From NCBI GenBank assembly GCA_963978445.1, contig CAXBRT010000003.1, forward strand, positions 1 to 43,250: a stretch of 43,250 nt of DNA. Reading direction: 5' to 3'. The notes below the pieces were generated by a model. That model was not told the DNA's origin. It worked only from the letters and a program-made list of their open reading frames with translations, and did no database searches. The DNA is from TMED14 sp003444795. Its GTDB lineage: Bacteria; Bacteroidota; Bacteroidia; Flavobacteriales; Schleiferiaceae. A program made the translations under genes and the position numbers. Below, in pieces: positions 1-6,109 of this stretch; the first letter of the stretch is position 1, and each line of letters opens with the position of its first letter.

Positions 1-1137
1 TTCGAAAATGGGGCAGAGCATCCAACGGTGATTAAATACCTATCACGACGCGATGAAGAATTGGAACGCAGCAAGCAGGCCATAGACTCCTATATGACGT
101 TCGTTGGTTTTATAAAAGATGCCATGGGAGTTGAAAGCTTTACTCGGATGTTAGGCGAGAATAAAGAAAAGTTCGTTGAAGTTGTTGAAGGACTTGGTGG
201 GTTAGTCACCCAACAATATTTTCTTGAGCATGCTGGCATTAGTAAAAATAGATATTGGGGATGGAAAAATATCCTAGAGATGAATTGCTCCTTAACCACA
301 GATAAAATTTGTGCTCGACGTACACCAAATAAGATAAGACGTGCGGAACGCCAGTTATGTCGTCAGTTGGTGAAGGAAGGTGGCGAGAATAAGAGTGTGA
401 TTTATGCGCATGCCATTCGAAAGGGCCAAATAGCCATGGGGTTGTCTTCATTCTATGGCATAGTAAAGGATCTAACTACCACTAAGCAAATGAAGACCTA
501 CAAGCCACGAGCCATAAAAATCAGAGCTAAAAATGTCCATGATATATGGCATGCTGATGTTTCGATTATTAAAATCATCTATGGTGAAAAGTGGTATTTG
601 TATTGTATCGTGGATAATAAGTCTAGAGGTATTGTGAATTGGCGATTATCTGATAAGCTGAGGAAGTCTATATCTGCAGATGTGTTGAGAGAAGCATTCT
701 TGAAGCATAACCCTGACAAGATCATTTATATGACAGATGGCGGCAGTGAGAACAAGAAAATTATTGACACCGAACTGCTCTATATGTACTTTAGAGTGAC
801 GCATTGGGTTGCAGGTAAAAGTGTCATGGCCTCAAATTCTATGATTGAGCGTGTGTTTCACACGTTGAAAAATGAATTTGGTTCTGTTCACATTGCTCGA
901 GACGGGCTGCAGCTAAAGCAAATCCTCAGTTCGACAATCGATGCCTATATGAATAGGCCACATTCCGCTCATGGAATTTATACGCCTTTAGAAGTTCTAG
1001 AAGGCAGGGACAATTGGTTAGATGTGAAGAAAGTGATTTCTGACGCCAAGAAGGAAAGGGTAGAAGCGAATAAAGTTGCTCGCTGTGAAAACTGCTCATG
1101 TTCTTCCAAGAATAGTTGCTCAATTTCATCTTTTTAG
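1..1137 (+). CDS. IS3/rve-type DDE transposase (5' partial)
   Basis: Predicted transposase with an RNase H-like integrase core that cuts and joins insertion-sequence DNA. Counting from the internal GTG at 28, the acidic triad reads as D177 (in WHADVS), D237 (in MTDGGSEN) and E274 (in SMIERVFHTLKNE), with 36 residues between the second D and the E, close to the DD(35)E spacing of the IS3 family. The frame stays open to position 1 with plausible coding sequence, so the true start is probably left of the window and the gene is recorded as 5' partial. The first 100 residues look like a fused helix-turn-helix region. The C-terminal tail is Cys-rich (CENCSCSSKNSC), a feature seen on some Bacteroidota transposases. 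Its last 12 bases overlap the convergent gene at 1126-1668, leaving no obvious room for a right terminal inverted repeat between them. Confidence 0.85.
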   Translation, partial: FENGAEHPTVIKYLSRRDEELERSKQAIDSYMTFVGFIKDAMGVESFTRMLGENKEKFVEVVEGLGGLVTQQYFLEHAGISKNRYWGWKNILEMNCSLTTDKICARRTPNKIRRAERQLCRQLVKEGGENKSVIYAHAIRKGQIAMGLSSFYGIVKDLTTTKQMKTYKPRAIKIRAKNVHDIWHADVSIIKIIYGEKWYLYCIVDNKSRGIVNWRLSDKLRKSISADVLREAFLKHNPDKIIYMTDGGSENKKIIDTELLYMYFRVTHWVAGKSVMASNSMIERVFHTLKNEFGSVHIARDGLQLKQILSSTIDAYMNRPHSAHGIYTPLEVLEGRDNWLDVKKVISDAKKERVEANKVARCENCSCSSKNSCSISSF

Positions 1138-1668
1138 CACCGCCTTAAACGCAATGGCTAAAACTCCCGCAAGTCCTAACCCAGCTAGAACATATTCATC
1201 CGATTCAAGCTTTTTTTGCTTAGCAACTTCCTGATTCTTGTCAGGAATCTTATTTCCAATTGATAGCTGTGACCGGTGAATTTCTTTCATTTTGTTGCTC
1301 GTAACACGTAAACCCTGAATCTCTGCATCTTTTTGTTTAACCTCTAATTCCAACTTTGAAATGGTTTGGATCTTTTGTGTGAGTGCCGATTGTTCTATTT
1401 CAATACGTAGGTCAGCATTTTCAAGATCGGTTTCAAGCTTAGTGACACGCCGCTGAAGCTTCCGCACTTCCTCTCTTAGTTGCTGCTCTTTTATTGTCTC
1501 CCCTGACATCTTATCTATGACGTGTGGATGCAAACTTGTCAAGTGTAAAAGGTATTCGGATGTCGGCATGGAAGAAGCCTCTGCCAGCTTATTCAACTGG
1601 ATTTTATGTGCCGATGTCGTTCTAAAACTTACCGTGGAATTTCTAAATTGTTCGTTTTGTATCATCAT
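1126..1668 (-). CDS. Ribbon-helix-helix / coiled-coil / C-terminal membrane-anchor protein
   Basis: 180-aa protein with no family name I can give. Residues 9-16 (RNSTVSFR) look like the DNA-contacting beta strand of a ribbon-helix-helix fold, followed by two helices (17-32 and 35-46). Residues 54-130 form a long heptad-rich coiled coil full of E, K, Q and L. After a polar stretch, residues 159-177 form one hydrophobic helix ending in basic residues (VLKR), a likely tail anchor. The organisation suggests a dimeric DNA-binding protein tethered to the membrane. It starts at a doubled ATG (MM) 9 bp from an array of 6-bp half-sites (1678-1728), so it probably binds its own leader. It is divergent from the MerR-like gene at 1883. 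MobC-type relaxosome proteins and plasmid partition adaptors are possible relatives; this is inference. Confidence 0.65.
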   Translation of the reverse strand: MMIQNEQFRNSTVSFRTTSAHKIQLNKLAEASSMPTSEYLLHLTSLHPHVIDKMSGETIKEQQLREEVRKLQRRVTKLETDLENADLRIEIEQSALTQKIQTISKLELEVKQKDAEIQGLRVTSNKMKEIHRSQLSIGNKIPDKNQEVAKQKKLESDEYVLAGLGLAGVLAIAFKAVLKR

Positions 1669-1677
1669 AATCTTTTT

Positions 1678-1728
1678 GTTTACGCGCTGTAAACCAGGGC
1701 GTTTACTTCATGTCTACATCACGTAGAC
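1678..1728. repeat. Array of five GT(T/C)TAC half-sites, 11-12 bp apart
   Basis: Five 6-bp half-sites occur in order: GTTTAC at 1678, GTAAAC at 1689, GTTTAC at 1701, GTCTAC at 1712 and GTAGAC at 1723. GTAAAC and GTAGAC are the exact reverse complements of GTTTAC and GTCTAC, so neighbouring sites form inverted repeats with 5- or 6-bp spacers. The start-to-start period of 11, 12, 11 and 11 bp places all sites on about one face of the helix. A looser GTTTTAC follows at 1736. The array begins 9 bp upstream of the RHH gene start codon and therefore overlaps its leader or promoter. Such arrays are typical operators or centromere-like sites for ribbon-helix-helix dimers; the binding protein is inferred. 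Confidence 0.6.
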
Positions 1729-1747
1729 GCTCAAGGTTTTACTTATT

Positions 1748-1773
1748 GCTCCTCATCAGGAGCATTTTTCTTT
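1748..1773 (+). terminator. Hairpin plus T-rich tract between divergent genes
   Basis: GCTCCT (1748-1753), a 4-nt loop CATC and AGGAGC (1758-1763) form a 6-bp hairpin followed by ATTTTTCTTT, which has the form of a rho-independent terminator for plus-strand transcripts. No plus-strand gene ends just before it. It may stop transposase read-through that would run antisense across the RHH gene, shielding the MerR-like gene at 1883. The stem is short, so it could instead be a protein-binding palindrome. Confidence 0.4.
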
Positions 1774-1779
1774 ATTTCC

Positions 1780-1836
1780 GAAGCAACCTGCTTCTTGACA
1801 TAAAGAAATCGAGTTTGCTCAACTCATATTTCGATT
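1780..1836. repeat. Cluster of small palindromes in the divergent control region
   Basis: Three further inverted repeats follow the array: GAAGCA-acc-TGCTTC (1780-1794), GAGTT-tgctc-AACTC (1811-1825) and AATCGA ... TCGATT (1807-1812 and 1831-1836), the last two nested. Together with the half-site array, the 214-bp spacer 1669-1882 is almost wholly made of inverted repeats. This would suit a regulatory region, an attachment site or a transfer origin; the sequence alone does not decide. Confidence 0.35.
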
Positions 1837-1847
1837 GTAAATTTACA
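1836..1847. promoter_or_regulatory. Perfect 12-bp palindrome TGTAAATTTACA upstream of the MerR-like gene
   Basis: TGTAAATTTACA is a perfect palindrome lying 35 bp upstream of the ATG at 1883. It contains GTAAA and TTTAC, five of the six bases of the half-sites in the 1678-1728 array, in face-to-face arrangement with no spacer. It is a plausible operator for the MerR-like gene and may be read by the same protein that binds the array. Confidence 0.45.
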
Positions 1848-1882
1848 CTAATAAGATTTTGAAATAGATAGAATTTTCAGTT

Positions 1883-2731
1883 ATGGGATTATCGAAGTTG
1901 GAAACCCAAAATCAAATAACAACCGCTTTCTCCATTTGGAGCATCAAGCCAAAAGATTTTGGTGTAACCTCTCGTAAAGTAAATTACTGGAGGTCCAAAG
2001 GGCTCCTTCCCTTCGTCTTAGACGAAAAACACTTAGTAATGAATATCTACCAAGGTCTATGGTTTCACATTATCCATCAGCTCACCAATCTGGGAATCGC
2101 TAGTGATGAGCTATTCAAGCTCGGAAAAAAGATATGGTATGATAACCAGGCCTATGATGAACTACTAAAAAGCGAACTCAACAACCCGCATTCCAAATTA
2201 TCCGAACACGAACGAGAAATGCTCAAAGGGATAAAAAACGACCCTATTTTGATGCAAACCATGCGTCAAGAAATAACTGATTTCACACTTACTCTTACCG
2301 AGCTCTTTGTAAACAATAAAAAGCAAATTGATTTCAACTACTACCCTGAAACCAACGACTGGGCACTAACTGGAGAAATCAAGGACCTAGATCCAAAGCG
2401 TGTTAATGAAGTGAGAATTGCAATTCCACTCACTGATATGTTCAATAAGCTCATCGCTACAGAACTTAATGTCACAGGAAATTGCTCAGACCTTTTCGAG
2501 GACTCATATCAAGATATGCTTGAAATAGTCCAACGCAAGAAACCCAAGTATATCGAGTTCATCATTAACGAAGACGAAGGTAAATTTTCTTGTGTGTATG
2601 AATCCTCAAAGACCTTGGAAGACATCATACGCTACCTGAGAAATAACGACCTCCCTCAAGGCGCTAGCATTGCTATCAAGAAGCGTAATGCTTCTCATTA
2701 TGTATTTCACATTATAACTCCTCATTCATGA
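1883..2731 (+). CDS. MerR-like HTH protein of unknown function
   Basis: 282-aa protein. Residues 24-45 (FGVTSRKVNYWRSKGLLP) resemble the winged helix-turn-helix of MerR-family proteins, where the motif V-S-x-R-x-x-x-Y-W-x-x-x-G-L is typical. Residues 55-82, with an LGIA segment, resemble the second MerR helix pair. The remaining 200 residues are alpha/beta, acidic and not recognised; no Cys cluster or effector-binding domain is visible. It lies on the same strand as, and 209 bp before, the serine recombinase, with a small ORF between. MerR-like proteins in such positions are often excisionase or recombination directionality factors, or regulators of the element; that role is inference. Composition is AT-rich like the rest of the island. 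Confidence 0.65.
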   Translation: MGLSKLETQNQITTAFSIWSIKPKDFGVTSRKVNYWRSKGLLPFVLDEKHLVMNIYQGLWFHIIHQLTNLGIASDELFKLGKKIWYDNQAYDELLKSELNNPHSKLSEHEREMLKGIKNDPILMQTMRQEITDFTLTLTELFVNNKKQIDFNYYPETNDWALTGEIKDLDPKRVNEVRIAIPLTDMFNKLIATELNVTGNCSDLFEDSYQDMLEIVQRKKPKYIEFIINEDEGKFSCVYESSKTLEDIIRYLRNNDLPQGASIAIKKRNASHYVFHIITPHS

Positions 2732-2785
2732 TCGTTCAACCCACCCAGCCTCCAATGCGACTTTCTGGGCTAATCCATAATAGGG

Positions 2786-2929
2786 ATGGACCATCAAAAA
2801 GGAAGTGCACATTTGATACCTAAGCGCAGCTTAGAATCACATTTACAAATTGAATTAACTAACGACAACTACCAAGAATTGGCCATGGCGGCCTATGAGC
2901 TTGCTATGCTATTAATCGAAACAAATTAA
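2786..2929 (+). CDS. Small 47-aa ORF directly upstream of the recombinase
   Basis: An ATG at 2786 opens a 47-codon frame that closes with TAA at 2927-2929, 11 bp before the recombinase ATG. An in-frame TAA lies just upstream at 2771. The product is mostly helical in character; its second half (ELAMAAYELAMLLIETN) would make an amphipathic helix. The tight spacing suggests co-transcription or translational coupling with the recombinase. No family is recognised, and a chance frame of this length is possible in AT-rich DNA. Confidence 0.4.
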   Translation: MDHQKGSAHLIPKRSLESHLQIELTNDNYQELAMAAYELAMLLIETN

Positions 2930-2940
2930 AATTTAGAATC

Positions 2941-4572
2941 ATGAATTCATATAACATGAAGGATTTTCAAAATGCCATCGTTTGGTCTTACTCACGCGTC
3001 AGTTCAAAAGAGCAGTTTGAAAGAAACTCAAGTATAGAAACTCAAGTAAGGGCGATCCAAGATTTTGCCAGTGAACACCATTTATTAATCACCAAGGAGT
3101 TTGATGCTGCTTATGAAAGTTCCAAAAATCTTAAGAGTCAAAAGACCTTGATCAACCTGATAGAAACACTTAAGAAAACACCTGTTTCAAAAAGACCAAA
3201 ACTCATTCTCCTTTGGTCACCCAGTAGGTTCGGTCGCTCGGGAGTAGAGCACATTGGTCTACTCTCCTCTTTACGCACCAAATTTGATGTGCGCATTTAT
3301 GCCGTAAGTAGTGGAAAACACACCTTTGATGAACGAAGCGAACACGACTTCGCAAAGGAGCTTCTAGTGGCTCAACAGGAAAATTTTAATCGTCAAGATG
3401 TGATCATTCCTGGTATGAAGAATTTTGTTCGCAAGGGATTTCATCTCGGGACTGCTCCAAGAGGATATGATAAATATGGGCCTAGGGTTACCGATCCAAG
3501 AAGGGTTCAAGGGATACAGGAGATAAAAATCAACGAGGAAGGCAGATGGCTTAAGAAAGCGTTTAAAATGAAAATCTATGAGGACGCCACCGACAAAGAG
3601 ATCATTGATTTTATGGCAAGCAAAGGTTTTAATATCCCTAAGCAGACCCTTTGCAACATGTGGCGGAATCCTTTTTATGCTGGGATCAGTAAAAATAAAT
3701 TATTGGGAGATCAAGAAATCGAAGGGAATTGGGAGCGTCTGGTTTCCATTGCGGACTGGAAACTACTCCAAAATAAACTCACTGGATCCTTTATGGCCGG
3801 TATCTCGAAGCTACCAGGTAAACTTGACACTCCGTTAATCCCGAAGTTCTTGTATTGTACGAATTGCGAAAAGAATATGACTTCCTACCAACACAAGAAA
3901 ACGGGCAATTATTACTACAAGTGTAATAAGTGCAACCATACCGTAAATGCAAACTCAACGAGCAGAGCCAAGCGTATGGGAATGCATGAGAAGTTTGGGG
4001 AGCTACTCGATGGTTTTAAGTTGAGTCCTAAACTCATTCCCGTACTCAAAGAACAGGTGAGGCTCGTTTTAGAAGACTCGCTTAAAAGCTTTGAAGGTAA
4101 ACGCAAGGACCTCCTTTCCCAGATAACCCAAAAAGAAAATGAATTAGAAAATCTGGAAAGACGGTTTGCCGTAGGGCACATCAAAGAAAAGATGTGGAAA
4201 AAATACACACGCATTACACAAGAGGAAATCAAAGAAATTGAGCTAAAACTCGAAAACCTTCCTTCAAAAAAATCGAACCTCGCAATTTTGGATGAAAAAA
4301 TTCTTTCACTGCTCGAAAACCCCCGTCAATTCTGGGAATCTATAAATACTAAGCAAAAGCGAAGGTTGCAAGATGTACTATTTCCCGATGGATTACACTA
4401 CTCTCCGAAAACTACAGAATATCGAACCTCGAACATCCACCTGCTTTTAGAGATAACTGGCTGTTTCATAGATACTTGGACTTCTGAGAAAAACAAAACC
4501 CGAAGACTAAATGTCTTCGGGTCTCGGGTAGTAGCGGGGGCCGGACTCGAACCGACGGCCTTCGGGTTATGA
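2941..4572 (+). CDS. Large serine recombinase, C-terminus read into tRNA antisense
   Basis: 543-aa site-specific recombinase that would integrate or excise the island through a phosphoserine DNA link. The N-terminal catalytic domain has YSRVSSKEQ, with Ser21 as the likely nucleophile and Arg19 beside it, and SRFGRS near residue 96, matching the conserved resolvase arginines. A recombinase domain follows (GTAPRGYDKYG, around 174). Next come a zinc ribbon (CTNCEK ... CNKCNH, around 302-334) and a coiled coil (about 380-440), as in large serine integrases. The last 24 or so codons are not recombinase-like: they cross the tRNA terminator hairpin and 41 bp of the antisense of tRNA-fMet, giving the telltale ending AGAGLEPTAFGL. 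The natural C-terminus was probably set by the attachment-site junction. Confidence 0.9.
   Translation: MNSYNMKDFQNAIVWSYSRVSSKEQFERNSSIETQVRAIQDFASEHHLLITKEFDAAYESSKNLKSQKTLINLIETLKKTPVSKRPKLILLWSPSRFGRSGVEHIGLLSSLRTKFDVRIYAVSSGKHTFDERSEHDFAKELLVAQQENFNRQDVIIPGMKNFVRKGFHLGTAPRGYDKYGPRVTDPRRVQGIQEIKINEEGRWLKKAFKMKIYEDATDKEIIDFMASKGFNIPKQTLCNMWRNPFYAGISKNKLLGDQEIEGNWERLVSIADWKLLQNKLTGSFMAGISKLPGKLDTPLIPKFLYCTNCEKNMTSYQHKKTGNYYYKCNKCNHTVNANSTSRAKRMGMHEKFGELLDGFKLSPKLIPVLKEQVRLVLEDSLKSFEGKRKDLLSQITQKENELENLERRFAVGHIKEKMWKKYTRITQEEIKEIELKLENLPSKKSNLAILDEKILSLLENPRQFWESINTKQKRRLQDVLFPDGLHYSPKTTEYRTSNIHLLLEITGCFIDTWTSEKNKTRRLNVFGSRVVAGAGLEPTAFGL
4486..4522 (-). terminator. Rho-independent terminator of tRNA-fMet
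   Basis: On the minus strand a 10-bp perfect stem (ACCCGAAGAC / GTCTTCGGGT, 4498-4507 with 4513-4522, loop of 5) is followed by TTTTGTTTTTCT. It begins 9 nt after the 3' end of the tRNA and has the textbook shape of its terminator. It lies inside the open frame of the recombinase on the other strand. Confidence 0.8.
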
Positions 4573-4604
4573 GCCCGACGAGCTACCAACTGCTCCACCC
4601 CGCG
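4532..4604 (-). tRNA. Initiator tRNA-fMet (anticodon CAU)
   Basis: The 73-nt minus-strand sequence folds into a full cloverleaf: acceptor CGCGGGG/CCCCGCU, D stem GAGC/GCUC, anticodon stem UCGGG/CCCGA with loop CUCAUAA, variable AGGCC, T stem GUCGG/CCGGC with UUCGAGU loop, discriminator A. Three features identify it as the initiator and not the elongator: a mismatched first pair (C1 x U72), a purine-pyrimidine A11-U24 pair in the D stem, and three consecutive G:C pairs next to the anticodon loop. CCA is not encoded. It has its own promoter and terminator and serves as the junction with the mobile island. Confidence 0.95.
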
Positions 4605-4614
4605 ATGTGGACGC

Positions 4615-4647
4615 CAAAGGTACGCAAACTTTGGCATTGACGCCAAA
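4615..4647 (-). promoter_or_regulatory. Bacteroidetes-type promoter of tRNA-fMet
   Basis: On the minus strand TTTG (4647-4644), a 21-nt spacer and TACCTTTG (4622-4615) match the Bacteroidetes primary sigma consensus TTTG-N(17-23)-TAnnTTTG. The -7 box ends 10 nt before the tRNA 5' end. This is the best-formed promoter seen in the window. Confidence 0.75.
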
Positions 4648-4706
4648 AACATATTCGGCGAAGCCAAAAAGTTGGGTGTACCTTCAAGGCGGTGAAGGAC
4701 AAGGAG

Positions 4707-5162
4707 ATGTATTCGTTTTCGGCCCCGATAGAACGCTTTGAAATGGAAGGGGCATGGGATTACGTGGCCATTCCACATGAATTGAGCGATGCATTAAAGG
4801 CACAAAAAGTTAAGCGGGTCCAGGTGTCCATCAACGAAACGCACCCCTACGCTTGCGGCATGCTACCCACGGGGGACGGCCGCCTTTTTATCATCATGAG
4901 CCAACAAAGACAGAAGGACTTGGGTATGTTTTTGGGGGCGTGGGTGCATGTGGACCTTTGGGAGGACCGGAGTAAATACGGTATGCCAGTTCCGGAGGAT
5001 CTTCAAGAGCTATTCGAATTTGACCCTGGCATCCAAGACAGATTTGATTTACTTCTCCCGGGCAAGCGGCGCAATTATTTGCACCGCATCGCCCAGGCAA
5101 AAACGGAAGCAACACGCACCAAACGCATTGCTGGGTTGCTCAAGGATCTTGGCTTGGAATAG
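4707..5162 (+). CDS. DUF1905 / YdeI-OmpD-associated family protein
   Basis: 151-aa protein with two small domains known to occur together. Residues 1-85 match the DUF1905 pattern (MYSFSAPIERF, then the GDGRLFIIMSQQRQKDLG region). The C-terminal part carries the signature of YdeI/OmpD-associated proteins: a helical LLPGKRRNYLHRIAQAKTEA segment followed by TRTKRIAGLL. The biochemical role of the family is not settled. A GTG at 4692 would add five residues, but a likely -7 box TACCTTCA (4679-4686) would put transcription start at about that GTG, so the ATG at 4707 is preferred. It stands alone, between the tRNA and era. Confidence 0.75.
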   Translation: MYSFSAPIERFEMEGAWDYVAIPHELSDALKAQKVKRVQVSINETHPYACGMLPTGDGRLFIIMSQQRQKDLGMFLGAWVHVDLWEDRSKYGMPVPEDLQELFEFDPGIQDRFDLLLPGKRRNYLHRIAQAKTEATRTKRIAGLLKDLGLE

Positions 5163-5212
5163 GGCCATGAGATTTTCCTCAAGGGCCGCTGTAAAAACGC
5201 GACCTTTGCACC

Positions 5213-6109
5213 ATGGAAAAAGCGCACAAAGCAGGCTTTATCAACCTCATTGGACACCCCAATGTGGGCAAGTCTACCTTGACCAATGCCTTGGTTGGGG
5301 AGCGCTTGAATATCATTACTCCAAAGGCGCAAACCACGCGCCACCGCATATTTGGTATTCTAAACGGTGAAACACCCGCCTTCGATTACCAGATGGTTTT
5401 TAGCGATACCCCAGGTGTATTGGATCCGGCATATGCCTTGCAGGAAACCATGTTGACGGCGGTGAAGTCCGCCTTTGAGGATGCGGATGTCTTCCTGTAC
5501 GTCGTGGAATTGGGCGAAGGCCCCCTCAAACATGAAGGCTTTTTCAAAGGACTTCAAGAGGCAGAGCAGCCTGTTTTGGTTCTTTTAAACAAGGTGGATT
5601 TGCACGACCAAGAGAAATTGGAACGTGAAACCGCACTTTGGTCCACCTGGATGCCACGCGCTGAAATCATTCCTATTTCGGCGTTGACCAAGTTCAATTT
5701 GGACTATGTCATGAACCGTTTGCTCCAGCTCATTCCAATTAGCCCCCCCTATTTTGAAAAGGATCAGCTGACGGACCGTTCGGAACGCTTTGTGACTTCA
5801 GAAATTATCCGCGAGCAAATCCTTATCAACTACTCCAAAGAAATCCCTTACTCGGTGGAAGTTGGCGTCGACACCTTCATCGAGGAAGAGAAGATCATTA
5901 AAATCCGTGCGGTTCTCTATGTTGCGCGGGATTCCCAGAAAGGCATCATCATCGGCCACAAGGGGGCTGCGCTCAAGCGTGTCGGGATAGGGGCCCGAAA
6001 GCGCCTCCAAGACTTTTTCCAAAAGCATGTACACCTTGAGCTCTTCGTCAAGGTGCAAGCAGACTGGCGTAATGACCGCCAGAAATTAAAACGATTCGGG
6101 TACGAATGA
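5213..6109 (+). CDS. era: GTPase Era
   Basis: 298-aa ribosome-assembly GTPase that binds the 3' end of 16S rRNA and helps 30S maturation, working at the membrane-associated or cytoplasmic ribosome pool. G1 is GHPNVGKST (about residues 14-22), the switch region has the TTRH motif, G3 is DTPG, G4 is NKVD and G5 is SAL. The C-terminal KH domain is clear (GIIIGHKGAALKRVG, around 245-260). Length matches the family. The ATG at 5213 directly precedes the GTPase domain. The gene overlaps der by 4 bp (ATGA), so the two are translated from one transcript. Confidence 0.97.
   Translation: MEKAHKAGFINLIGHPNVGKSTLTNALVGERLNIITPKAQTTRHRIFGILNGETPAFDYQMVFSDTPGVLDPAYALQETMLTAVKSAFEDADVFLYVVELGEGPLKHEGFFKGLQEAEQPVLVLLNKVDLHDQEKLERETALWSTWMPRAEIIPISALTKFNLDYVMNRLLQLIPISPPYFEKDQLTDRSERFVTSEIIREQILINYSKEIPYSVEVGVDTFIEEEKIIKIRAVLYVARDSQKGIIIGHKGAALKRVGIGARKRLQDFFQKHVHLELFVKVQADWRNDRQKLKRFGYE

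Larger units (their letters stand above)
1..4531. mobile_element. AT-rich integrated island next to tRNA-fMet
   Basis: The first 4.5 kb is clearly richer in A and T than everything to its right and carries only mobile-DNA type genes: a DDE transposase, a ribbon-helix-helix protein, a MerR-like protein, a 47-aa ORF and a large serine recombinase. It stops abruptly at an initiator tRNA gene, beyond which base composition changes and housekeeping genes begin. The recombinase frame runs into the tRNA antisense, as expected where an element has joined a tRNA 3' end. No second copy of the tRNA 3' end was seen in positions 1-4490, so the other end must lie left of the window; the left limit given here is the window edge. 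The exact right-hand crossover (inside, or just outside, the tRNA terminator) cannot be fixed from this sequence. Confidence 0.7.

Noticed and set aside
1517..1726. 69-aa plus-strand frame opposite the RHH gene
   Set aside because: It is antisense to the RHH coding sequence and runs through the half-site array; its product has no plausible domain.
1..4531. Prophage or CRISPR-linked island
   Set aside because: No structural, packaging or lysis genes and no regularly spaced repeats of CRISPR size were seen; the only ordered repeat is the 11-12 bp half-site array.
4532..4604. Elongator tRNA-Met or tRNA-Ile2 with CAU anticodon
   Set aside because: The unpaired first position, A11-U24 pair and GGG/CCC anticodon stem are initiator features.
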